Positions 1-10,579 of a DNA stretch of 64,000 nt are shown piece after piece. Numbering within the stretch: position 1 is the stretch's first letter; each line of letters starts with the position of its first letter. Source of the stretch: Rotaria sp. Silwood1 (Eukaryota; Rotifera; Eurotatoria; Philodinida; Philodinidae). The DNA lies in assembly GCA_905250075.1 (NCBI GenBank), contig CAJNOP010000400.1, positions 58,865 through 122,864 of the forward strand, in the 5' to 3' direction. A program made the position numbers and the translations under genes. Below the pieces are notes generated by a model. The model ran no database searches, had not been told where the DNA came from, and was given only the letters and a program-made list of their open reading frames with translations.

Positions 1-2060
1 GTAAACATTGAGAATAAAGGTGGCACTTTCAGTTTTTGTTTAATGATACTTCAACTTTTGTTTCCGAAAAACGAAGAAAATCTAAGTCAAGATCGTTTAA
101 TATTTGACTATTGCAGAGTTTTTGTTATCTACTGCAAATGATTAGACCAAACATTTGTATAGTATTAACTTTCATAATCCTCTATTTGCTATTTTTCCGA
201 TTTGATTTTCTATAATTTGAAATTGCTTGCTTTCTACTAGTACTTTCTATCTTGGTTCAAAACACTATTGGTCTGTATATTATCTTCCGCTCTGATAACA
301 CTTTTTGCATGGCCTCTATAAATTGTTTCTGATTATACTTCTTTTGTAAGAGAAAATTTTCAAGAATTCTTCAACTGCGAATATTGATGAATATTTTGAA
401 TGCAATTTCATGAAAAGGATAGACGATGAAGGCATGTTTTTTTTTTATCTTTTCTTTGGATCAATGCAGGAAAAAAATCTAATTTACGAAGGAAAGTAAT
501 TGATGTTATTATTTAATGATTAAGGCAAAACCGAATCTGCTTATTCATGATATATGTGATCTTAATAGTCCATGAGTATGTTCATCTTTGGAAAAGAACA
601 CAATACGATAGATCGATAAATTTTTGAGTTGTATAATAGCTATTATGATTTGTTTTTCGTCGTGTACAAAATTTGACGCAACAAAAAGAAAGATTTTTTG
701 AATGCTGTTGTTCATAATACAAATAAGATTCGTAAGTTTTGAAATTTCTCGGTTACACGTTACTCGAGTATAAATTAAAATACATTGATTCTCCATCATT
801 TTCAAATGAAACATTTGTACGCTCGAGCATGTTTTATGCAAATAAATAGTAAGAGTTTAGACAAAGATGAAGCTAGCATCACTAACAAAAAAATTCAGTT
901 TAATATGAGCTTCGACATCAGACATATTATCCTTGAACTAACATTATTCTAAACCAAAATAATCATTTGTTGAACTGAATGACGTCTTGAAGATGATAGA
1001 ACTCTGACTCTCTGATGAAGGTAAAATTTACCTGATATCGATGGTACCCATCAGTAATCTCATTCAGTCATATGCATACATTTCGAACTGAACATAAAAT
1101 TGTTAATTCATCGAGATTGTCTAGAATGCGATAGACAAGTTCAACAGGTAATGTCAAAAGAGAACAAGGAACTCTATCAAACATGAGTATTGCTTGCTTT
1201 TGAACAGTATATTTCACTGAAATAAACGTGTATTGAAATTCATATTACTTTCTCTTGATGTGTTTATTGATAATTGTATTATCAACTTTCATTGTGACTG
1301 TGCAATATTTTTCTTATCGAGAGAACCGAAACAAGTACAATGCGACACATGCAACGACATTAGTAAAAATGTCAACATTATGATTGAATGAGTAGTTGCT
1401 TAATTTGAGTTCGAAAATGAATTAAAATTTCATTGGTACTTACATAGCTAAAGCCAAACATAAATTTTTACTTAACGGAAAGGCTAATCTAAATAAATAT
1501 ATTTATGTTAGAATGGCTAAAGATAAACATTATCTCAATTGTAATTATAACTGAATAACATCTACTCCAGTGTATACACAGAGACGAGAATGGGTCTTCA
1601 CTTTTCAAGTGATGCTGCACATCTCCACACTGCGACACTGATTTAAAAGTTCGATCACACAGCCAAAAGTAGTTTTTTTTACAATTCTACATTGTAAGTC
1701 AGAATTTTGATTTCGTGAAGACTTTAGTGAAAGTTTTCAAACATCAATTATTACAGAAATAACGTGTTCAGCAAGACAATTATTATTGACATAAAAATTT
1801 CTCTTTGGTCATCGTGACCGTGTTAGCATGAAAAACATAGAGCTCGTAGAGTTTCATTTAACTTAGAACTCGATTTCGGGCACTGATGGACATCATTGCA
1901 TCTATAGAAGCTATCTATTATACATGTGAACATAATAGAACACTAAAAATAATTTTATTTTTGAATATTTTACTTCAAAAAAATTTTGTTGGTCCTATAG
2001 ATCGTTTCATTCATCTGCTAATCGAAGTAAATATTCATGATACAGTTGATTTCTATCTAA
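1..2060. other. No gene recognised
   Basis: AT-rich sequence with frequent stops on both strands. The longest open frames (545-841 minus, 1886-2095 plus) show no domain, signal peptide or splice structure I can recognise, so they are treated as chance. The downstream flank of the F-box gene is at the right-hand end. Confidence 0.6.
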
Positions 2061-3158
2061 TTATGTTTTACTTATCATTGAGTTCGAACAAGTAATTTGA
2101 TCAAAATTATGATGTTTTTGATTAGAAAATGTTGAAGATTCTGGTGATGTAAACAGAGTGAAACTTGATGTCCAATCATCACGAAATTGACATGTTACAA
2201 ACCAATGTTTTTCTTCAAGCCAAAATGATGTTCGAAATGCCGATATTATCGATTCAAAATTCTCCCAATTTGAACAATAACAAAAAATACAAAATTCAAA
2301 TCGATAAAGTTGAGGTAATTTTAATCGAATAAATTCTTCCCATTGAGATAATCGTCGAACAAATTCATATGGTCTACCTGAACTAGCTAGATCAAGATGT
2401 ATAATAGATGGTAGTAATGAAAGTAATAATTCAAGTTTATCCATTGTCATTTGCATATCATTTAATGTCAATGATGTTATTTGTCTGTATGATTTTGATA
2501 AGATAGTTTCATCTACTCCACTTACATAACAACTATCCATTATCAACGAATGAAGATAAGGTGAATTTTGAAGAATAGAACAGAACTGTTGAATAGTACA
2601 ATTACTTATTGATAGTTTTTTGACTACGGACTGATTAGGCCATGATAGTTGATGTTTATCAGTAAGATTAAAATACAGAATAATATTTTGAAGAGTAGGT
2701 TGTGCAATAATTAGAGAAAGAAGTTGTAATGTATCATTACTATCTATTGGCATATCCGAATAGATGGCAAATGATGTTAGCATACAATTTATAGCAACAT
2801 GATGTAAGATGATATTTAGATCATTGATATTAATCATATGAAGAGATAATGAATGAAGTCGAGTGAATTTATATGTCTTGAACATTGGTAGTAATAGTTC
2901 AATCCAATTTATTGTATTGTTTCTAGCCCAAAAATCTAACGAGACAACATTTTCAGGTCGAATAAGTTGACAAATATTTATCTTTGACATAGAACGTAAA
3001 CATATTTTATATCGATTATATGTATTTGCAATTGTATAAAGTTTTATACAAACATTACGAAATGAAAGAAGTAATGTTTCTGAATCGAGAAAGTCGCATA
3101 TTCGATAAAGAAGTTCAGGAGGTAATATGAGTAGAGAAACTTCATATTGTTCAGTCAT
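2061..3158 (-). CDS. F-box protein with LRR-like C-terminal region
   Basis: Intact single-exon frame of 365 residues. Residues about 12-54 look like an F-box: LPPELLYRICDFLD, then a hydrophobic stretch with small and aromatic residues. F-box proteins bind Skp1 and present substrates to SCF ubiquitin ligases. Residues about 95-270 hold irregular leucine-rich segments (LHSLSLHM, LHSLIMDS, ITSLTLND, IIHLDLAS spaced roughly 25-30 residues apart), compatible with degenerate LRRs as the substrate-binding part. The C-terminal tail is Ser/Thr-rich. No signal peptide or membrane span is seen, so it is probably cytosolic or nuclear. The ATG follows AT-rich, stop-containing sequence, so no longer start is supported. 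Single-exon F-box/LRR genes are often large lineage-specific families. The F-box call is fairly sure; the LRR call is looser and the substrate is unknown. Confidence 0.75.
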   Translation of the reverse strand: MTEQYEVSLLILPPELLYRICDFLDSETLLLSFRNVCIKLYTIANTYNRYKICLRSMSKINICQLIRPENVVSLDFWARNNTINWIELLLPMFKTYKFTRLHSLSLHMININDLNIILHHVAINCMLTSFAIYSDMPIDSNDTLQLLSLIIAQPTLQNIILYFNLTDKHQLSWPNQSVVKKLSISNCTIQQFCSILQNSPYLHSLIMDSCYVSGVDETILSKSYRQITSLTLNDMQMTMDKLELLLSLLPSIIHLDLASSGRPYEFVRRLSQWEEFIRLKLPQLYRFEFCIFCYCSNWENFESIISAFRTSFWLEEKHWFVTCQFRDDWTSSFTLFTSPESSTFSNQKHHNFDQITCSNSMISKT

Positions 3159-6100
3159 GATTAGTATTTTATCGACTTAAACATTCCAATACATGATGTA
3201 TGTAAAGTATTCGGAAAGATAGCCGTAGAAACTTTTTTGTTGATTGAAGAAAAGAATTAGACGATGAGAAAATAACTATTTCTCTTTTTACGGAACCTTG
3301 AAGAAATTTTATATTCTGCATGTTTCAGCGTTTTTTTTTGTTAAAGCACACAATCTAGCTGATTGACTGATCGGAGTAAAAACAACAGAATAGGAAAAAA
3401 AGCCTCCTATGAAAAAAATTCCATTCATAAAAATAAATTATCAACTCATTTAGCTATGGAAATAAAATCTGCACGATGTCAAAGTGTATACGCATTTTTA
3501 GTATTTTTGTCTTCAAGTTTTTTCTCAACTTTCTTTTTTAATACTCTTTACGCTCATTTTACTAAATTATTCTGTTAGTTTCTATTTTTTTTTTCTAGTA
3601 ATACAACACACAAAGCCAGTGAGAGAATAACTATCGATGTTTCGTTTCGAGCTTAGGTTAAAAAGACGATAACACAAAAGTCTCTCGTTAATTATGCGAC
3701 TTCTCTGATAGCATATGATGCTTTTTGTTCAATATTGAATAACTGATGAGAAAGAAATTTGTATTCCTAGTATTGTTTTTTTTTGTTTATGAAGGTCGAT
3801 TTCTTCAATACTTTTCTGAAGAAAATGTTTGCAATAAGCAAGATAAATTATCTTGTATTAATAATAAACTAATGACAACGAGGAATTTAGTATTGAGCAT
3901 TTATTTTATTAATTTGAAGGTTGTTTTGAACAATCAGTGTGAGCAATTTACACTCTAAAATCAAGATCACAAAATCGATAGAATGTCTGCTTATCAATCG
4001 AAATAATGACATAATTGCAAAATACGTGAAGCTGATGAAAACTTTAAGTAGACAAAAATAAAAGACCTAACTTCATTGGAAACTAATCTATTGTTAGAAT
4101 ATCTCAATCCATTCTTCTAATCTTTCTCATGATAGCACTGCCAACAAACAAGATCCTCAACTTCAAATCATTCGTTACATTATGAAATATTGCAAAAAAT
4201 ATTTATTAACCGGGTCAGTCTAGATATTTTGATAATGAGAACATAACAACATAAAGAACTTATTCGAAAAATAGTACGCTTTGTTTTTAGGGAAAAGTTT
4301 GATTCTATGAGATCGAACAAAATTGTCACATTATTGAAAAATAGACTCAAGAATGAGGATAAGAGTTAGTAGTCCTTAAAATGTTCTTATACCATTATCC
4401 TTTTGATTGTTTTAAAAATACTAAAATAAAAAGGGTGTTCATCAATTTTGTCTACTCAAAATGAAACTGATAGTTTAATTTTTGAGAAACCATTATACCA
4501 TGACATCTTCACATTGTGGACATCTGATGTGGTAACTGCGTATTTTCTTCTTATCAACAAAGACAAGAAAATGATAAATCCATGAAGTACATGTAATTTT
4601 CTGTCTAATGAGACGTGAATAACAAGTGGCGAAATCGCTGATAATAAATATACTTTTGGCAGCTTCTGAATCAGTTGGCACGGAAATGTTGATATTTTTC
4701 TGTCATTTGAATGACGATTTTGATTGATTGAAGATTGTTCTTAAATGATGTTATTTTAATTTTTCGATCAAGCTGATCGTTTAGAGAAACGAACCCCTAG
4801 AGCAGAAGCTGTAACCACTAATTAGGAAACTAGATGGTACAATCCGTTAGAAATCATTGATAATATTTGTAAGAATAGTTCGTAAATATTTACGTACAGT
4901 TTATGGATTGCCACTATAAAATTTGTATTTGGATTGAACAATTCTCCCTTTGTAAACCGCAATCAATTATTCCAAATGTTCATTATTTAAGATATCCTGA
5001 ATTTCATTAATACTTCACTGTCTCGTTCGTAGATCATTTTTCACGTACTTTTCTAAATATGGAACCGTATATACACAAGAGAGTTAATAGCGGACAGGTC
5101 CATAATAACATATACTTGCTGCATTACAAATGGAACTATTTGAACAAGCGAAGAGTAGGATCCAGGTAAGATAATTCTGCGATTTTGAGAAGTCTCCAAA
5201 CAATGTTCTTACATACGCTAAGCTTTTTATGTCAAATACATTTGCTCTGCCGTGATAATTCTCACTAATTACTATCCTGATAGATATGTAAGTGCTGCAA
5301 TTTGTTTAGCCAATTTTTACCATGACAAATTGCTGGAAAAGAAATTACTTTTTCATCCATTATGAACTTGATCATCAAAAATGACAACTGATAATATTAT
5401 TTGCGAATTAAACTTATTAATATATTCGATGTACCTCCACTATACTAACGTTTTATTGTCTCAGATTTATATCACACGATTTTAGACGAGCTGAAAGTGT
5501 GTTGTATTTCTTGTCATTAAAAGAGAATAAATCTTGTTGACATCTGGAATAATAGCTCATTAATATCAATAAATTGCAAAAAAGACTATGGCATCGTGAA
5601 GTATACTTCTATGGTGAGACCTTCATTTTCATTTTTCCGTTTAGTTGATAATGGACATATATATCAAGCAATTTAGTGATCAGAAGAGTATTTTTTTTCT
5701 TCTTCTGTTGTTTAACTAGCAATCAAGCACACTTCTGAGAGTGATCGTACTCAGTGTTAGAGTAATATTCTGTATCACAGAGAGGTGCAAAAGCAAACCA
5801 AGTAATAACTTTTTGCTTTTCACAAGCCTTGACTGTTTATGATTAACATGAGAAAAGGACACAAAAGAAAACGCATTAGTACCCAGAAATAAAAAAAACG
5901 ATTGCCACATCACATTCTAGGCATTACATACACAAACATATTCGTACACATGGTACATCTCCTTGTAAGGTGTATCGTAGTACTCTGATTCTTTGCTCTC
6001 ATATATTACTCGAATAATTTCTTCTATCTGTGCAAGTTCACGCGTGTTTGTGCTAGAGCTTTGGCTCGAAGTAATAAACAATGATTGACACAAAATAGAA

Positions 6101-6421
6101 TCGATACTTTTTAGTCTCAAAGATGACCGGTAGAAGCTGAGAAGAAGATGAGAGTAAAGCGCTGTTTTATTTTTCATTTAAAAAATCTACTTTATGATAT
6201 ATGATGCAACTGGTAGTCGAATTTGAACGAATAAAAATGCCTGATACAATAGATTGCTTCTCATATTTCACATTTTAGATATTGTCTACTTTTTTTAATC
6301 TGAACACACACTCGGTGTGAAGCAAACGACAAGAAAATAAACACCTCATCGGTCTTGTTAGTGACATGTTTATTTATATTCATTAACATGTTTTGTTTGG
6401 TTAATTTGGTATTTCTCTTCT
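3159..6421. other. No gene recognised
   Basis: About 3.3 kb of AT-rich sequence with homopolymer runs. Short frames at 3363-3578 and 3746-3958 (plus) and 4493-4681, 5716-5913 and 5917-6177 (minus) are low-complexity or lack recognisable motifs. I see no RNA gene or repeat with clear ends. Confidence 0.55.
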
Positions 6422-7226
6422 ATGTTGCTTATCAAATTTATAAGCATTTGTTTTCCATCATCTGACATCAATCCTCAAGGCAAATACGTTCTTATAACTG
6501 GTTGCGATAGTGGCTTTGGTAATGCTCTAGCTATTGAATTGGATAAACGAGATTTTAATGTATTGGCTGGTGTCTTCAGTGAAAATAGTCGAGATTTACT
6601 TGCTAACTGTTTGATTCAGTTTACGAGATGGTTCAAGAAAAACCAATGTACTTCATCCTCTGGTCAACAATGCTGGTGTCAGTGGAAATGGCCCGATTGA
6701 TTGGATTACGATGAATACAATGCGCAAATTGATGGACATGAATTTTTTTGGACATGTTGCCATGACAAAAATATTTTTACCAACCCTCATTATCAAACGA
6801 GATTCACGTGTGGTAAATGTTTCGTCGATTTCTGGTTTCTTAGTAGGACCAAGTACAGCTGCATATGGTGCTTCAAAATATGCTCTTGAATCATTCTCGG
6901 ATTGTCTTCGTCGTGAAATGAGTGTATCGGGTTTATGAGTCAGTATCATAGAACGATGGGGCGAAGAATTTTTCTAACATCAAGTAAAGAAATTAGGAAA
7001 TAATGCAATTATGAAAATGGCTGAAAATCCAAATGAAGTAATAGAAGCACTTCAACATGCTGTCATGAATACACGTTCAAAAGTTCGTTATCGACCTGGT
7101 TGGCAATCGAGTCTTCTTTTTTTTCCACTTTCGATGTGCCCTGTCTGGTTAGTTGATTTCTTGATGGATATGGGTCATGATAAACGTGTAATTTCTGCTG
7201 ATGTTCGCAAGCAACTCATAGACTAA
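6422..7226 (+). pseudogene. Short-chain dehydrogenase (retinol/17-beta-HSD-like), disrupted
   Basis: Three reading-frame pieces read in order like one SDR. Piece 1 (from 6422) has an N-terminal hydrophobic segment and the cofactor motif TGCDSGFG (TGxxxGxG), as in RDH/HSD17B6-type oxidoreductases. A different frame then gives NNAG at 6666-6677 and, further on, the active-site S..YxxxK (VSSISG, then YGASKYALESF). A third stretch (7011-7226) matches the family C-terminus (RYRPGW, then PLSMCPVWLVDFLMDM). Lesions: a frame change with missing sequence near 6600-6660, an in-frame TGA at 6936-6938 right after the catalytic region, and a stop near 6975 with frame loss before 7011. No GT-AG intron cleanly repairs these. 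The family uses NAD(P)H on retinoids or steroids at ER membranes; this copy should not make that enzyme. A recent pseudogene is most likely; assembly error is the alternative. Confidence 0.75.
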
Positions 7227-8147
7227 ATTATCAGAACAATAGAATTATTCATTTTAAACGTTCATATTTTATACAATCTTATAGTAGAAATACTTTGCTT
7301 GTAGACATAAACAATAAAATGATTGAAACTTTTCTGTAACGTACTAGAAGAAACGAAAGAAATTAGAATGTGTGAACAAAGAATGGATCTGAATATGAGA
7401 GTGTTGGCAAAGAAGAAGATTACATTCACAGTCATGATTTACACCCTTTTTGTAATTCAGTTTGTATCAGTCGTAACCTCATAGTTATAGAGGTATTTGA
7501 ATTGTTGATTCTTCAAAGTGCAGAACAGTGTATGCCAATAGTCAAATCCCGACCGTTAAAACAAAAGTGAACATATTTCAAGTCGACTTATGAAAAAAGA
7601 GTAACAGTGTCAAGCAGATAGAGGTTATGTTAAGAGAATAAACAAATAATTTGACGTTTTCTCATCGAAAGATACTTAAAATAATAAGTTCACTTAGAGA
7701 GAAGCAAAGATATATTTCGTTGCTTCAATTACATTTTTGTTTCTCCAGTGAAACAAGCACTCTAAGACTTAATATAAATGGTTCATTTGAGTTTAGATTT
7801 GTCAACATCACATGCCAGACTCTAGAAACACAAGCTTGAACAATGGAGATATTCTTTCTCATTCTCCATACAATTTCATTTTTCGAATTAGAGAAACCAA
7901 TCCATACAAGAGACACGAGGAAAACATTCCAAAAATTATTGAGTAGCGCTTTCTTCGACACTAAGTAATTTCTCTTCCATGCATTTTTCTTCTTTCTTTT
8001 TCACTTGGGCGTGGGTACCTTGATAAGGATCTTCGCTTTAATCATATCATCGTCCATACCTTCTCTTTTGAAATTCAAATGCACAAAATATACAAATGTC
8101 AATATCGATTGAAAACAGCTGGCTCTTTGTTACCAAAAGCAGTATGA
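7227..8147. other. Intergenic, no gene recognised
   Basis: An AATAAA near 7313 follows the SDR relic. The overlapping frames at 7651-7839 (plus) and 7725-7961 (minus) carry no recognisable motif. A very short upstream frame starts at the ATG just before 8148 and is out of frame with the phosphatase. Confidence 0.5.
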
Positions 8148-9827
8148 ATGAAGCAGATGCTTCTGTTCTCACTTAAGCAAGCAATGGTTTACGAATCTTA
8201 TGTATGCAATAGACACACACTCAAGCTGATGTTCTCGCTGATTGTTCTAAGCCTTCTTTTCGTCGTCTCAACTGAAGGCGCTCATGATCTAAAGATTTAT
8301 TTTGATTTGATTGATCTTAATCGTGATGGAAAAGCGACAAGTACTGAACTTGCTCTATTTTTCGAACGTTTTTACGAAGAAAAGTTCGAACCTTTCGTTT
8401 CACCATCTTCATCTATGTGTCCAAAAACAAGAGTAATGCTTGAAAATTTAATTCAAAAATACAATCGAAACTCGACACGTAACTATCTTATTATATCTGA
8501 TTTGCAACGCACATTCTACGAACTTTATGGTTTGCAAAATCAAATACCTAATGCTGTGTATCACGGTCTTGATCCAGAACAAGTTCATTTATCATATACA
8601 CACAATGTTTACAATCAAATGTTTATTTCATTTGTTACACGAGAGCGACCAACCTCAAATCTTCGACCTATGATCAAGTACTGTGACCAAGGATGTATTG
8701 CTACTGGTGACACAACAACATACAATGTCAATGGTTGGCACCATTGGATTCATTACATTCTGATCGATAATATTCAACCAGGAACGAAATATAGCTATCA
8801 ACTTGGTTTCATAGAATCGGACAATAAGACAATTCCATACATATTTTCGAATGCAATGTGGACATTTAAAACAATGCCACGTTGGGAAAATCGACAAAGA
8901 GAGATTGTCTATATTTATGGAGATATGGGTACGTTTATGCCAATGGGAATCCAAGTGATGAAAGCGATAGTCAGTGATTTTATCAACAATACGAATGAAC
9001 GAGTCGACTATGTTGTACATGTTGGAGATATTGCTTATGCTGGAACAGGAGCTAAAATCGAAATTCAACCTATCTGGGATTTGTTCATGAATCAAATTGC
9101 TCCCATTGCGAGTCAAATACCATATATGACCGCGACTGGCAACCATGAAAAATATTTCAACTATACGAGTTATCAAACACGATTTTTTATGCCTTCGAAA
9201 ACAGATCCAACTCCTTTAGAAGATGATGGAAATTTCTACTTTACATTAGAAACAAATTTAGTTCAATGGATATTCATATCAACCGAACACAACTACACCA
9301 CGGGTTCTTCACAACGATTGTTTCTTGAAAATGCACTCGAACAATATCGACAAAAATGGCAATTCAAACAGCGACCATGGCTGATTGTTGTTGGTCATCG
9401 ACCCATGTATACATCAGATGAAGGAGCGAATGCTGGTCGATTACAAGAAGAACTCGAGCCTCTAGTGGTTAAATATGGAGTTGATCTTGCCGTTTGGGGT
9501 CATATGCATTGTTATGAACGAACAACACCGGTGAAATTCAACAATGTTACAGATCAAGAACATTTTTCACCTGACGGAAAAGTATATAGACACAATGCAA
9601 CAACAGCTGATCAAACAAGTCCTATTCATTTGACTATCGGCATGTCCGGGGCTCTCATTAATGAAACATGGTTTCCGAAGCCTGAATGGTCACAAGTGAG
9701 ATATGCAACGTTTGGTTTTGGCAAGCTTTATATTCACAACGAAACTCATCTGGAATTTAAAACAATTTTACTTGATCCAACTCTTGCCGATGAAGAGGAT
9801 CGCTTTATGATTGTTCGTGATTTTTAA
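8148..9827 (+). CDS. Secreted purple acid phosphatase with N-terminal EF-hand loop
   Basis: Intact 559-residue frame. All five metallophosphoesterase motifs of purple acid phosphatases are present: GDMG (258-261), GDIAY (292-296), GNHE (331-334), VVGHRP (415-419 with the metal His) and GHMH (451-454). These residues build the dinuclear Fe/Zn-type centre that hydrolyses phosphomonoesters. Residues about 134-243 form the fibronectin-like N-terminal PAP domain (PEQVHLSY). Methionine 28 (8229) begins an obvious signal peptide, so translation may start there rather than at 8148; both are in frame. Right after the signal, residues 56-67 (DLNRDGKATSTE) fit the canonical 12-residue EF-hand loop with D, N, D, G and E at positions 1, 3, 5, 6 and 12. 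This is not a usual part of the animal ACP7-type enzyme. A poly(A) signal AATAAA lies at 10106-10111. Probably secreted or lysosomal. Enzyme family is sure; the calcium role is inferred. Confidence 0.9.
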   Translation: MKQMLLFSLKQAMVYESYVCNRHTLKLMFSLIVLSLLFVVSTEGAHDLKIYFDLIDLNRDGKATSTELALFFERFYEEKFEPFVSPSSSMCPKTRVMLENLIQKYNRNSTRNYLIISDLQRTFYELYGLQNQIPNAVYHGLDPEQVHLSYTHNVYNQMFISFVTRERPTSNLRPMIKYCDQGCIATGDTTTYNVNGWHHWIHYILIDNIQPGTKYSYQLGFIESDNKTIPYIFSNAMWTFKTMPRWENRQREIVYIYGDMGTFMPMGIQVMKAIVSDFINNTNERVDYVVHVGDIAYAGTGAKIEIQPIWDLFMNQIAPIASQIPYMTATGNHEKYFNYTSYQTRFFMPSKTDPTPLEDDGNFYFTLETNLVQWIFISTEHNYTTGSSQRLFLENALEQYRQKWQFKQRPWLIVVGHRPMYTSDEGANAGRLQEELEPLVVKYGVDLAVWGHMHCYERTTPVKFNNVTDQEHFSPDGKVYRHNATTADQTSPIHLTIGMSGALINETWFPKPEWSQVRYATFGFGKLYIHNETHLEFKTILLDPTLADEEDRFMIVRDF

Positions 9828-10579
9828 TTGTATTCAAAATACTTTTGGTTGCTAAATTTCATTGGAAGTTTGTTTTTTTAATTTTTCGAACTTTCCAGTA
9901 AAATTGATGATTGCTGAATTTTAACAACCGACATTTTGTATCAATTATGAAGAACTTAGACCAGTTTGCCTTAGGTCAATTATATGAATTTTAATAGACT
10001 GCATTTCTATAATAGATACAGTCCACCTCAGTTGACTTTAATAGAGTTTCACTCAAATTGCCCTTATTCCATTCTAACGATGATCTATACATTTAAGATA
10101 ACACTAATAAAATATGTTTTTATTTTTCTTGAATTGGTTAACAATCAGTAAAGAATAAGGTAAAACTGTGAAAGTGCACAATAATATGGAAATAATCCAA
10201 TCGTTTATCCTATTTGATATTTAATGTCAGATCCGTTAAAATACAAAGCAGGAAATAGGCTGTGTATGTCGCTAGTTATCGTTTGATTATCAGAAAGAGT
10301 TTTTTTAGGACAAATTTTAAAATCGATAACGGTATACCGACCAGTCAGATTCGATCCTATTGAAAAGAATTGATTAGAGTTTACCCTTAGCTTGAGAGGT
10401 AATCGTTTACAACAAAAACCTGTATGAGTTGGAGAACGAATGAGTGCAGTGATCATTTTGAAAATCAATTTATTTTTTATCAGTTAGATTAGCAGATGTT
10501 AGGAGCGAGTTCTCATAACAATAGCTAATGCAAGAAAATTAGAAATAAGCAAGCATATTGTTTGTGTTTAGACAGTACA
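9828..10579. other. Intergenic, no gene recognised
   Basis: Contains the phosphatase 3' end with AATAAA at 10106-10111. A minus-strand frame at 10205-10468 (87 codons) has no recognised domain. It lies just downstream of the LPMO-D8C relic and could be decayed 3' sequence of that gene, but I cannot show it. Confidence 0.4.

Noticed and set aside
8655..9176. 173-codon minus-strand frame
   Set aside because: Antisense shadow of the purple acid phosphatase.
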